Source: Coccinella septempunctata (lineage: Eukaryota; Arthropoda; Insecta; Coleoptera; Coccinellidae). From it: a stretch of 64,000 bases of DNA. Position numbers and translations under genes: made by a program. How positions within the stretch are numbered: the first letter of the stretch is position 1; every line of letters begins with the position of its first letter. This document shows, one piece after another, positions 24,085 through 36,341 of this stretch. The notes under the pieces were generated by a model. It worked only from the letters and a program-made list of their open reading frames with translations. It did no database searches and was not told the origin of the DNA. Where the stretch lies: positions 27,012,501 through 27,076,500 of the forward strand of contig NC_058196.1 in assembly GCF_907165205.1 (NCBI RefSeq). The letters are read 5' to 3'.

Positions 24085-24578
24085 CATGGTGTCTCATTTA
24101 AAAGTGTCCACCCTCGATACTCAACAACGAATCAGAATTTGTGAAAACACTCAGACAGGTCGATTTTTGATGACAGGGTGACATGATTTGGGATAAAAAG
24201 CTTGTTTCTACAAGAGGGGAGGTTTGCAACCCCATCAGGAATTTGAACCGGGAAAGTGGATAGTTTTGTAGCATAAATTTATGCATGGATTCAAATTTGT
24301 ATGAACCTGCAGTTTGTGTTTTTATTAAGTGAAAATTCACAAAGTTACAGGGTGTTGTGTTTTTTATGGAATTATGGTACCGATAAAACTGAATGAAACT
24401 GAGATGTTCTAATTGATCGTATAATTTCTCTTGAGAGGAAAAGTAGATAAAAGCTTTGTATATCCCCAGTTCATTTCCCTCTGTCATAAGAAATCTACCT
24501 TTCTGATTGTTTTCATAAATTCTTATTCGTTGTTGAGTTATTGAGGGTGGACACTTTCAAATTAATTGAAATACCCTG
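24085..24578. mobile_element. Family E inverted-repeat element
   Basis: The left end (24085-24147) and right end (24509-24578) are reverse complements over about 60 bp. The shared core is AAGTGTCCACCCTC followed by ACTCAACAACGAAT. The right terminus is ACCCTG-TA; the left is decayed (TATG-CATGGTG). A second CAGGGTG end at 24048 lies just outside. The interior holds a 129-codon minus-strand frame (24098-24487) of unknown function that includes both ends, so it is probably fortuitous. The right end meets family A copy 3 at a shared TA. Confidence 0.85.
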
Positions 24579-24580
24579 TA

Positions 24581-25277
24581 CATGGTGAGTTTTTGATTTG
24601 TACAAATATTTTAATAGTAGATTCTTGAACTCAAAAGAAACAATTTTTTTCTATACCATTTTTTCCGATTCGGCCCTGATAAAAGAATATAGCCATTTGA
24701 AGTTTTCATAATGAGCTGTGCCACCCCTGGACAAACAAAATAAACTCAAGAATAACTTGCTGAATATGTGACACAACACATCTGTGGATCTTTTAAACAG
24801 TTTTGTATTCAGCCAAAGTACAAAATTTTTCGAATTTCATAGATATTTTTTATTTTTGAACGTCAAATTGCTCAAAAACGGAGGATTATACGAGAAAATA
24901 TGAAGATTGCTCTTATTTTAGAAAACATTGAAATATTTATTAAATAGGGACCATCTTAGTTTCAAGAGTCGGGTTCTTTGAATTTTTGGTATTTTTATGG
25001 TGCGTAATGGTCATACTGAGAAACCTGGAAGACGTGGGTGATATCTTGTGTTCGAAAAAGATTCATCAAATTAATGAAAAACTATATTCCGAAATTCATT
25101 TAATTCGATATAACCGTTTGTGAGATATAACTAAAAATATTATTTTTTATGGTTTTTCAACAGCCTGTATCTTTCAAACCGAACCGATTCGGAAAAAATG
25201 GTATAGGAAAAAAAGTGTTTCTTTTTACCTCAAGAATCTACTGTTGAAATTTTTGTAGGAGTCAAAGACTCACCCTG
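24581..25277 (+). mobile_element. Family A MITE copy 3 (full length, 697 bp)
   Basis: This is a complete reference copy. It begins CATGGTGAGTTTTTGATTTG and ends GAGTCAAAGACTCACCCTG, with TA on both sides. The inverted ends are about 95 bp (CAGTAGATTCTTGAG-type blocks, then ACCATTTTTTCCGATTCGG and its mirror). The interior is AT-rich and non-coding. TA target duplication and non-coding body define it as a MITE, probably mobilised in trans by a Tc1/mariner-type transposase. Confidence 0.92.
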
Positions 25278-25845
25278 TATATGCCAATTAATCCCCCAAA
25301 AACATAAGGGCAATCATTTCCCCCTCGCTGAACCGAGATCGGAACACTCAGTTAATTAAACCTCGACTCAATCGGTCTCCTTGACCACCTATGAGGACCG
25401 CCCGTCCAATAAATTTTTACAGGCGCCCTCCTTACAACTCCCGACGCCGGAGAACATAATATCGGTCGGAAACAGCTGCGTACCGGCCGACAGTCGCATC
25501 GGCGTATCCGGATACGCACCGAATTGCGGATTCCGTGAATTATTGACTATCTATAACTTCCGTCCGGCAGGCGGCGCCCGGGGTCACGCCCTGCCCTCTG
25601 CGATAATGAACGTTTTGCCGCTTAATTGCACCCCCGTCGCCCGCGGCCAGGCGAAATGCACGGGCTGCACTTTTACCCGGTACAAATGGACCGGCGATAA
25701 ACCCGATCCCGGGGACCGAACGATGGCCGTTTAGGAAACGCCTGGGATTTGCCGGAGTCGGTTTTAATGACGGCGGACTTGACTCCCGTTCCGGTTCAAC
25801 CCCCTCATCCCTTCTCAGTTGTTGTACCATTCCAAATCGATAGAT
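25278..25845. other. GC-rich unique island
   Basis: About 25320-25800 is CpG-rich and free of the repeat families, wedged between two mobile elements. Frames on both strands (25381-25734 and 25540-25863) are GC by-products with no recognised domain. It is a candidate regulatory island of the Ubx intron. Confidence 0.4.
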
Positions 25846-26664
25846 GCAGGGTGATGTTTTCAAAGGTGAGGCTTTTTTTGACAGAAGATAGAACTCATCA
25901 AAATAAGTCGTTTGACCAAAAAGTACCTATATAAAATATGCAAGATTGCTAAGATACAACCCCTAGAATTTCGACAAAATTTCATTGAATTTCAAGTACG
26001 GGACTGTGGAAGGTGACTCCGGCAATGGACAATGAATGGTTCAGTACCAAGTTCATCGGATTAGATGCTTCAGGTAACTTTTGAGAGAATTATAATTGTT
26101 GTATCGTGCAATTTAGGGTGGAAAAAAAATGTAGGAAATCGAGGCAGTTTCTTGCTCATGTTAGTTATGTTGAAAAAGTGCTATGATTTTTCTCCATTTC
26201 ATTCCATTTTATGACGATTGTTGAAATGTTCGAACAACAAGATTGTGATGCCTATTGTGAAAAAATTCCTGAAGAATTTAAACGAATTTTATTGGTGAGA
26301 TTTTGAAGTATTATTTTATTTCTTACACTTGTGTTCTAAGTCTCTTCTGTCAGTTGGTATCGAAATTAGCCATTTCATAAAATCGTGTAAGTTACTAAAA
26401 AATAATGACAACAATTCGGCAATCCTAAGTTTCCATTTTCATTACCGCTTGAATATCGAACGAGCCAATATCCTAAACGAAACCACATGGTCGAATCATT
26501 TTCGATAATTCAGCTAACAAACGGTCTACGGTCGTATTAGGATCTATTTCAGTAATTATTTTCAATTTTCTTTTTCAACTTTGTCATTTCGAAAATTTTG
26601 TATAGGCGATTTTAGGTGAAACGCTTCATTTTGATCACTTCTATCTTCTGTCTGTCTAGGTTTT
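25846..26664 (+). mobile_element. Family B element copy 2 (right end lost)
   Basis: It starts TG-CAGGGTGATGTTTTCAAAG and follows copies 1 and 3, including GGACTGTGGAAGGTGACTCC and GGTTCAGTACCAAGTTCATC. It stops near TCTATCTTCTGTCTG, before the terminal GAAAAAAAAGC end. It has an internal deletion of the TTTTCCCACTGCTTTGC segment that the other copies keep. Confidence 0.85.
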
Positions 26665-27673
26665 CTTCATCAGATGTATCAGCGTATGAAATACGCTAAT
26701 AGAATTTCTATTTCAGGGTCACTCTTACTTATTTCCGAGATATTTTTCACTTTTTTGAACCTTTGTATATGTTTTTATATTTATTCCTATTATACAATTT
26801 TCTTTTTTTCAAGCAAACTATTATCTAAGCTCAGTGCGGGGAACTTCATTCAACAGAAGGTTTTTTGAAACTTTTACAACTATCATTAAAAGGGCTCGTC
26901 GTTTGTAAAACAATATTAATCAATGACAGTAATAGAACTAAATAACACCAGGCACCTATTAAACTTTTCAGACAGTGTAAGAAACAAAAACCATTAAATT
27001 TCTTACTTCCTCACAAAAAAATCACGTTCAACATTATTACTCCCGAACTGTTATAATGGCGGCCAAAATGGAGCCGCTACTAGTTGTGTTTTGTTACGAG
27101 TATGTCGCTATTTACGATACCGATAGCGCGAAATTTGAATTGAAATATTCGAGGTGGTTCAAGTCTCCTACCTGAGCAAGTCTCCCGGGCTCCCCCAAAC
27201 CTATTCAAAATATAGGGACTGGGGTTGTAACATTAAGGGTTGAAGAGGTACAGTTTCGAATTTGATCTCAGAAGATGTACCTCTAGAATTAAAAATCAAT
27301 GTGTACGAGCGTTTTTGAAAAACTCGACTCTGCCGACCTACAGATCCCCCGTTTCGTTTTGAACATCTTCAGCTATCTTCTAGAATAATCGGGTAAAAGT
27401 GAACATGCAACCCACAAAGAATAATTCCTATTAGCCAGTAATCTGCCGGTGAGCGCATAAATCAAACCGTGACCAGTCTCAGACCACACGAGAACAATTT
27501 TTTCTAATCAATTTCTAGGTGTATAGGTCGTCCACTTACTATATATCACGGGGAATAAAGGACCAGCGTCCTATGACCCTCATAATAGGGCCATTCTTCT
27601 TCGGATGACACCGTCGTAAATTCTCAAAAAACAAAATTGACGCATCGCTCCCGGAAAGGCACAAAGAAACCCG

Positions 27674-27692
27674 AGAGAGAGAGAGAGCGGAG
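27674..27692 (+). promoter_or_regulatory. (GA)n tract, candidate GAGA-factor site
   Basis: CGAGAGAGAGAGAGAGCGG followed by GGAGTGAGAGGGGGTGGGG. Clustered GAGAG is the binding signature of GAGA factor/Trl, and a GGGCCAT (PHO-core) lies about 90 bp away near 27587. It could also be a plain microsatellite. Confidence 0.35.
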
Positions 27693-30600
27693 GAGTGAGA
27701 GGGGGTGGGGTCATACAAAAACACAAACAACTGGAAAGAGTTAAATTATCCCGCAAGAATGGATACATCCATCAGCGTTGCCGGGGATTGGGGAACGAAA
27801 GAAGTTCCGCCCAGGGTGACTAATGGCCTCGGATGGGAGGTTGGAGGGCCAGCTCCAGGGTAAAGGTACGTCCCGCTAGGGAGAGTATCGCATTGGGTCG
27901 ACGATTGGAGGGTCAGCGGAATTTTTGTTTATGGGCATTGGTTGGTTGTTGGGAGTACCGCTTGACTAAAAAGCTTCAGAAAAATATATGATCCGGGTGA
28001 AGTTTCACTGTGTATTTGCGCTGGAACGAGAGCTTCATAGCATCTTAGTCAAATGCCAGTAATAATGGAATTTTGGTCGGAAGTGGTGAAAGACAACGTT
28101 GCATTGTTCAAGTAAGGCTACTATTATTTATTTATAGTTGAGAGAACGTTGAAATATAGTTAGGAAATACGTTTTCCTTCAGTTTTATAACCACATTACC
28201 AAATCATATTTTTTATAAGTATATTGAACATTATTTTATCTTTTATTTTATCATTTTTATATTAAACATTATTTACAATTACAAAAATGGCATTTAAGTG
28301 GACAAGACATAAGATTAGTTGCGTTGAAAAAAAATTTTATTCGATTACGTAGTCATTCTTCTCGAAAAACTTCGTTGGCATAACTTAAAATTAAAAAGAG
28401 CCGACGATTGCTCCCAATACTCATCGAACAAGATGTCCCAAAGAAATACTCAGCGAATTATAAGAATCCGATGAAGAAGCAACCTAGGCCGTCCGGACAG
28501 CTGGCCGGACTAAATAAATATGCAAAACGACGAATGAATAATACATTATTGGAATAATAAACAATCAAGGAGGCGGATAAAAATTAAGACTTACAATAAC
28601 ATTAAGAGAAACGCCACACGAAATGGCTTTGTTGCTCGGGCTGGGCGAACAATGGAATGTAAAACAAGCAAAGAACGCGGTTTACATGCAATTTTAACTT
28701 TGGCTAATACAAAGGAGGGTGAGCGGCTTCCCGACCGAGGTACGATATTGTAATATAGCGATATTTTGCACACAATTTGCACGGGGCTTTATTCCTTATA
28801 TGGGCCCTGTTGGTCAGTGTTGGGTTTCTAGGAATGTGGAGACCCTGTGTAGAATATCTTGATATTATAGTGATAAAATATCAAAGCTTGTATACACCTA
28901 CTCATTTCATACCTTAAATCAATTGTTTTAAATCGATATATGAATGATTATAAAAACTTTTTTAAATATCCAAAATTATCAATATTTTATTGTATAAGCG
29001 CTCGAATAAATCAAAATTATATAGATATCATGCGAATTAGTCGATATATCAGTGATTCATTATAATAAGGGTGAACAAGTATATAAAATTTGTTATAAAA
29101 AAATTAAATATAGGTTTATCATACTTAAATCAAATTTTATCGAAAAAAGTGCTTGGATAAAATAGAAATGACTTTTACAGTTTACACGGCTGAAAAAATA
29201 CTGATAAATATTAATCAAAAATTTCAGTTACCCCAAAACATTATTATTATTTTTTATCGATATGTCGATAAAAAAAATAATATTTCTTACATGAGAATGA
29301 AGTGATTTTAAGATAAAGAAAAATTAAAAATTTGGAATGACATTTATAATTACCCACCAATTCAATTCCTCTAGAATGCAACCTTTAAAATGAAGTGAAA
29401 ATTATATCGTTTGAAAAGCTTTTTATTTTTTATTCATTGCTATTCAGTTTTGAATTATATATTTTTCCAATCTTTTTATTTATATTTTATCTTAATTGAG
29501 TGAAAATCATCACGTTCAAAAGCTATTAAAATTCTTTTCAATTCAAGAATTATTAGACTCAAAAAATTACCAAATCAAAAATACTCAATCTTTATAAATG
29601 AAAATGGAGCTCGATTTTGCGTTGTCATCGCATCACGTAAAAACAGCTGAACTTATTTTTTTCATTTTTTCTTTGAAACCTTCCCCATACTTTGTAAAAG
29701 GATTTAACGTAAGAAAAATTAGGAAAAAATGCCTGGAAAACTAAACGAAATTTAAACTTCGTTCCCAAGTGTATATTAGGTAGTCTACCCTCCACAGACA
29801 AGTGATTGACACTTGCTGGCGGTTGACAGTTGACAAATAAACTCATTGAACAACACGATCTCAATATAGATTCAACGTTAGCAAAGTTCAGCATTTTGTT
29901 TTTTTTTTATTTTCAAAGCAACTTGCATTGACAATAAAAATAAAAATATCGACCTTGAGTGTTTGCTACAGTAATTTGAAAATCCATGATTTACACACGG
30001 TCAATTTCTTATAACCTGTTTCTCTCAACTTCATTAGTTTATTGCTATGTAGATACTAAATCAAAGATTTAAAAAAAAAATTCCAATTACTACGTCTGCT
30101 GGCTAAGCTAGTATATAATATAAAAATTTAAAGTCTGGGGTTGTTTAAACGAAAACTGGGAAAGTTCAAGTTACGTCACTGGACAAACAGCCTGTGGAAA
30201 CCCTTTTTCTCGCACTTATATAGATATTCATAGGTCGCGATACCAACCTTTGCATATATGCAACCGCGGCGCGGTGTTTTGTATACCGCAACTTAACACC
30301 TACAACTTCCACGTCCCGCCGTAAGAGGATTTACGATCTACCGGTAATTTTTATTGTTCAAAACGACCACGGTACAAGCAGCGAGAACAAGGAGAGTACC
30401 CGAGTACGGAGAACGAGATACCGATAACAATGCCTTCTTTATTATATAATGATTCCCAGTATATCATCGATATACATTAGGGTGGGTTTGGTGCACGCTG
30501 TGTATAGGAGAAACTGCCTACCGAGAAACGTGAGCGAGAAGATGAAGTTGTGAGTTGCACCGGGAACAATGGTTTATGTTGCAAACTCCGTTCCCTGGGT

Positions 30601-31229
30601 GGGTTAATAATTTCGATTTTTTCGATCACACAAGCGTGAACGTTGAGATTTTTCTTCTATGAAGCCGAAAGATGTTTGTATGAAATTTTAATAAAATATT
30701 AAAAAAGAATTAATAAAATTTTTGTTATTCTAGAATTTCACATAAAAATATTCATAAAAAAAATAGTATAAGAATAATTAATTATAAATGAGAATATTCT
30801 AAATAAAAACTATTGTGAATGAAAATTATACTTAAAAACCAGAATAATGGTTGATCATTTATTTCATTGAAACGAACGAATAGAAAGAAATCATTCTAAA
30901 TTTGTTGATTTCTGAAAAATCCATAAAAATGTCATGAAGTCTTACTAAACGAATTTTATATGCTGGAAAATACGGCGATTTTTTTCGGTTCAGTAAAGTT
31001 AGGTTTCTTATATATATATTTTTAATAAAAATCAATTATTATACAACTAAAACAAGTTTATTGTTTAAAGTGTGAAAACCACCAAAAAATATTATAAAAT
31101 AATTCTATATCGGATTCCTTATACCATCGATACGGAAAATGATAAAGTTTTATTTTTATTTAACATGGATAACTTTTTTATTACTTTTTAAAAATAACTC
31201 CCCCTTCTAGAAATTCCTTTTTTTTATTC

Positions 31230-31266
31230 GGTCTTGTAATTAATGAATAAATAAATAAATAAATAG
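31230..31266 (+). repeat. (AATA)n tail matching the one at 11186
   Basis: TTGTAATTAATGAATAAATA followed by further AATA units. It is shared with 11186-11236 and interpreted as the 3' terminus of a dispersed retroelement. No coding remnant was found directly upstream. Confidence 0.55.
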
Positions 31267-32089
31267 ATCAGACATCAATTTTGCATACCGAAATTTCATT
31301 TGGAAAAATAAAATTCAAACACAAAATCGAATTTTTCATACAACTAACATTACGTAAATCAATAACTAATAATAAAGAAATAAAATTTTGGAAGCCATAA
31401 ATTAACGCCCATTATTTCGGAACACTAATTTTTCCTAATAACAAGGAGTCAAATTTGTTTTACCGAGACATAAAACAACTCGTGTATACTACAGAAAACG
31501 ACTTTTGAATTCATGATAATGATTTTCATCTGATTTATTATTTATTTATCGTAATTGAACAACCGATAGGACTACCCAGATGCCTCACATTTCCCACTTG
31601 AAATCTTTAAGAGCCAGAGTTGAATGAAACGCCGTAGACCAAAGCCAAACGCCTTTGGTGAGAGACGAAAAAGACTGTGGATATGATAGAAAGATATACG
31701 GTTTCATATGAGGGCGTCGCCGACAAGGAATGGAATATAAAGAAACAAGTATGCATTAATGAGCATTTACAGACTCTCGGATGTTAACATGGCCCATACA
31801 TCTTAGCCAGAGTTTCTTCAGAATCGAGCTGTGTAAGAAAATAGTTGAATATGGTAAATACAAAAGATTTAATCCAGAAATAATAATATATGAATAAAAT
31901 AAATGTTGGAATTCCTAATAGTTATTTTATCTAGAATCTATGAACATCTAGAGAACACAAATTATGGTTCTAGGTATATTTTTTCAGGCCACTTCTTGCT
32001 GGGTTCATAGGGAGGACATTCCTTTCCCTAATCCCCATCATTACGGCTTGTTGTGACTGTTTTAAACGAGAAACCGGCCAAATAACAGT

Positions 32090-32400
32090 GGTCACATCCA
32101 ATAACTCATCCATACAATGATCCCCTATTAATTTCGGCACGTAATAATACGACAGATCCGAGAGTCGAATAAAACAGGTAATTTAGTCAAAAGCGCCCTC
32201 TTAATCGTACCCGAACTGTTCATTATCAATTGGGGGGCGGAGAATAAGGGCTGCAATTAATAAAACCGGTTTGCGATAGCTAAAGAACGCGGTGTCGCGC
32301 ATAAGTGTATCGTTATGATAACTTTGCACTAATTTCAAGAAAGATGGCGCTGGGGGGCTTAAGTTCCCCAGACATGTTTAGGGCCCCGGCGACTTAGGTG
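32090..32400. promoter_or_regulatory. Candidate intronic regulatory island
   Basis: Unique sequence with several homeodomain-like cores (CTATTAATTTC, GCAATTAATAAAAC, TTATGATAAC), GGGGGGCGGAG and, at 32341-32349, AAGATGGCG, a strong match to the PHO/YY1 consensus. The composition suits a Hox enhancer or Polycomb element. Conservation cannot be judged here. Confidence 0.3.
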
Positions 32401-33900
32401 AACTTGCAAAGTTATGCCAGGCACGTAAATACGGGAGAGGGAAGATCCCCCCCTACCACCCTTCTTCTCCGGGAGCAACGTTTTGGTTTTCATTATAAGA
32501 CACCCCTTTCCGATGTTAAATCATTTTGTTTAATTGCGGCTATTAATTACGATCACACTCTGTCTGCGGACGTGGGGAGAGGCTCAACAACTCGCTTGTC
32601 GGAAGTATTCGTTCCCAGGATTCATCTAATTAGAAATGCGTGTAGTCGTATATTTCCTCGTTTTTGGATGAAGAGGAAACTTTTCAGTTGGTTCAAGTCT
32701 TAAGTTCGTGATCAATTAGATCAATTAGGGAAAATCTTAACTTTCGAAAAGGCAAACAAAGCAATTAAGAAAAAAAATTGAAAAAAATTGTGAAGAGAAA
32801 AAAATTCAAAACTGTTCAGTAGAAAACAGTCAGTATTTCAAATGTCACAAGTAATACTACTGCTGTTATCTTCTGTTTAAATTTCAGTTCAATTTTCATA
32901 AATTAATCATGAAGTGTCGAGAAAAGTGTCAAGATATGACGGAACATTTTTTAATTATGCAACAAATTTTTATTATTTTTTGAAATAAAGTTCTTTCAAC
33001 TGAAGGAAAAAAGCACTAATTGTCCACTAAATTAGTCGGCTCCAAGATGGTGGGAATTCTTTTAATTTTTTCATTTTTTTCCGGAGTCCAAAGTCATATT
33101 CCGGCAAAAATACTGTTAGTCGACGGAAATGCGAAAAAGAAAAAAAAAACTGTTTTCTAATCTTCGAACACTGATCCCCCGTGTATCGCGACGTGGAAAC
33201 CCAAGTGGGAGTATGTAAACCCAGCCGTAGAAGACAGAGAGACCCCATCCCAAGATGAGAAAGTCCGTCAATAAATCAAGGTGTCATCCTCGAACAGCGG
33301 GCAACTTCTTGCCAGAAAAGCGACCATCTTGTGTGAGCTGGAGTCGGGGACACCCCGCCGACAAAGAATCCGGCGAGCCCTAATTGGTTCACTCCTGAAA
33401 ATTAATCTGGAGGTATTTGGAAGACCGATAAAATTGACGCAATTAAAAATTGAACGGAAAGCTGCATCCGGCCAATAGATATATGGCAACGGTGGTTTCG
33501 CGTTATCAAAAAGATTGCCTGCCGTTGGAAACTTTCTTATAGAATGCCTTGTTCGAAAAGTACCACTCACCACCTTTTCGGAAGAATTAGGAACCATTTT
33601 ATGGGACTCACCTGAAACAAAAAAAATATTTTAGTATATCTCAGATTTTTGGCGAATTTTGTTCTGATCAGCTTCAATACATTCATAGTTTTGGAAAATT
33701 TCAATTCATAAAATTATCGTGCTTTAAAATAATATCTTTACTTTTATAAAGCATACAAAATTTAATGAGGAACTTGGGTAGTGAAAATATAGACATTTAT
33801 TTATTATAATAACCAATGATAATTTGTTATTATGGATGTAAGTGTATTTTTTCTGCAAACGTTCTTTATTTGTGTGAATTTTTTTTCAAATTTTATACTT

Positions 33901-33940
33901 GTTAGGTTGGGTTAGGTTGAGTTATGTTAGGTTAGGTTAA
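33901..33940 (+). repeat. Degenerate TTAGG telomere-like tract
   Basis: GTTAGGTTGGGTTAGGTTGA followed by two more TTAGG units. It is a third interstitial site in the window, besides 1134 and 21950-22170. Confidence 0.7.
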
Positions 33941-34103
33941 ATTTAACGCTGTATCAATAAAATTCAACAAGAATCTTTTTTTTAAAAAAACACTTGCAAA
34001 ATTATCTAAAAATTTCGGAGAACCACCAATTCTGTAATACTTTCTGGAATATTAATCAAGGACTTCAAACGCGGGTGCACAGAAATGTTATCCACTAGAT
34101 ATA

Positions 34104-34272
34104 AGCTTTGTTTTGGTTCGCACTTGAGGCGGTTCTGAATCGGTTCAAAGTAGTGGAGCAGTAAAGGTGTGGGAAGCTCCACGCATGCTACGCGCGAGCT
34201 TACGCTGAATAAATAAATATGCGACTGTTTTGAACCGTTCTGGAACCATCCTAAAAGCGAACCAAAACAGGC
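34104..34272. mobile_element. Small MITE with about 45-bp inverted ends
   Basis: The left end contains TGTTTTGGTTCGC...GGTTCTGAATCGGTTCAAA and the right end its mirror TTTTGAACCGTTCTGGAACC...GCGAACCAAAACA. The core is about 85 bp and includes CGCATGCTACGCGCGAGC. It has no coding capacity and no CAGGGTG end, so it belongs to a different group from families A-E. Confidence 0.75.
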
Positions 34273-35424
34273 CTATAGTAACGTTCCTTTTTTGGTTCAA
34301 AATAAAATCAGAAATTCGACCTTCTAAAAATAGCCTTCTATCTCAACTTTTTCGAGTGCCGTATCGATTTAACCTTCCCGGCCTTCCTCAGGAATGAAAC
34401 ATGAGACCCTTCTGTTTCGTCTGCATAACGACTGATATATAGCAGGGAAACGTGATCAAAACTCCAAGATAAAAGATACCGATAAATCCAGGGGAACTTC
34501 GAAACTCGAAGAGATATCTCGACTAGCTAGCGGAACTGTTCCAATTTCGTCGATTGATGAATACTTTTCGCGATTCCACGCAGAAACGATGGTTTTAATA
34601 CGGGCGTAGATTCGTTCGCGCCCTTCTTAGCCCATATTGGGGCTTCTCAGAGATCGTAGAAGCCCCCAATGAGATGATTTCTGCCTTTATCACGCCAGTT
34701 CATACGTAGATTTATTTCAGAGATCGACAGAATGGGAATATCCAAGAATATGAGACTTCTAGTTTCGAAAAAAGCAGCTTTAAAATATGAAGTACTATTT
34801 AATATACTAATAAATCGACAAATAACAATATTTACTGTTCCAGAGAGTCAAAAGTTGAACTGGATTCGGGTTTAATGAAGCTAAAATATCTTGTGTTAAT
34901 GACGACACTTTCATTCGAGGGAGAATCACACTCTCAACAATTTGACCATCATAAGGGAGAGTGGAATCTCTTGTAGTCCTTCAAAAAAACTATCAATTTC
35001 TCTTTCACAACTTTCTACCTACTCTTGGTTATCCTTTCTGAGAATCAACCGAAACCAAAAGGAGTATACAGACTGCATGCAGCATCTGCATCAAAAACGA
35101 CAGGCACAAAAACCATTTATCACCGTTGAACTGTGTGAAAGTGTTCGCAGACGAAATCCTTTACACTTCAACGACGCATGTAGCTGACAATCCGAATTTT
35201 TGCTCTTTAGAACTTCGACAAGAAGATTCTACTGGTAGGGGTCAGGTCAACCGAGTCTAGGACACTGTCATTTAAAGCGCAGACAAATAGCTAACATGGT
35301 TCAAGAAGTTTTCAGGTCCTCTCGCATAAGACGTCACAGTCAATGTACAGTATGTGCGTTTTACCTAGGGAAGACATTCTCAAGATCCTTGATATTGATT
35401 TTTCTCATTTTTGAAATTTTGTCA
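34273..35424. other. Ubx intron, part 5
   Basis: GC-moderate unique sequence at 34340-34720, then AT-rich sequence to the next element. An 81-codon frame at 34942-35187 is unrecognised. Confidence 0.4.
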
Positions 35425-35425
35425 T

Positions 35426-36341
35426 GCAGGGCGAGAGGGCAAGTACAAATATTTTAACACTAGATTCTTGAGGTCAAAACAAACACTTTTTTCCTTACCA
35501 TTTTTTCCGAATCAGCTGGATTTGAAAGATACAGGGTGTTGAAAACCATAAAATATGTTATTTTTAGTTTCATCCCACGAACGGTTTTATCGAATGAAAT
35601 TAATTTCGGAACATAGTTATTCATTTATTTGATGAATATTTTTCGAACACAAGATATCATCCACCTCTTCCACTTCTCATTATGACCATTACGTACCATC
35701 AAAATACAAGAAATTCAAAGAACCCAACTCTTGAAACAAAGTTGGACGCTGTCTAATGAATATTTGAACGTTTTGTAAAATAAAAGTATTCTTCATATTT
35801 TCTCGTAGAATGCACCGTTTCCAAGTAATTTGATGTTGAATTGCAGTATCTGTGTAATTTGAAAAATTGGGTACTTTAAATATAAATGTTTAAAAGATCC
35901 ACAGATGTGTAGTGTCACAGATTCAGCTAGTTATTCTGAAGGTAATTCTGTTTTTTCAGGGATGACACAGCCCATTATGAAAATTTGAAATGGCTATCAG
36001 CGAGTTTCATAAAACTTTGATTGTCCGATCAACGATTTGACAGTCACTCGATTTCTAAAACGAAATCACTGAACCCTATTCATTTCTGAATATATTGAGG
36101 AAGTAGCAATTGAGAATAATAGAATGGACGTATGGACATCATAATTTGATGCGAGAATGATATTCTGAATGATCATGACTGAATTATCCATTGAAAATAA
36201 AGTGACGTCTTTTCGTCAACCAAGCGGTGATTCCCCGATCAAGCTTCTGAAACATCTTTTTATCAGGGCAATTTGAATTGAAGTAAGAAAAAAGTGTTTC
36301 CTTTGACTGCTCAAATAAGTACGAGTCAAAGACTCAGCCTG
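35426..36341 (-). mobile_element. Family A MITE copy 4, with a nested insertion
   Basis: Minus orientation relative to copy 3. It starts TG-CAGGGCGAGAGGG and ends AGACTCAGCCTG-TA. It is about 220-240 bp longer than the family norm because a foreign piece (about 36008-36260) interrupts the interior between AATGGCTAT and CTTTTTATCAGGG. That piece has its own short inverted ends (GTTTCATAAAACTTTGAT / GATCAAGCTTCTGAAAC) and looks like another tiny MITE. A further CAGGGTG end begins at 36344, sharing the TA. Confidence 0.87.

Larger units (their letters stand above)
26665..34103. other. Ubx intron, part 4
   Basis: A 7.4-kb stretch with few recognised mobile elements. Unique-looking, GC-moderate islands at 27050-28060, 28380-28600, 30180-30620, 32090-32660 and 33030-33600 alternate with AT-rich spacers such as 28850-29600 and 30640-31500. 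The frames of 61-109 codons are unrecognised. An AATA tail lies at 31230-31265. This is the best intact intronic territory in the window for enhancer searches. Confidence 0.45.
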
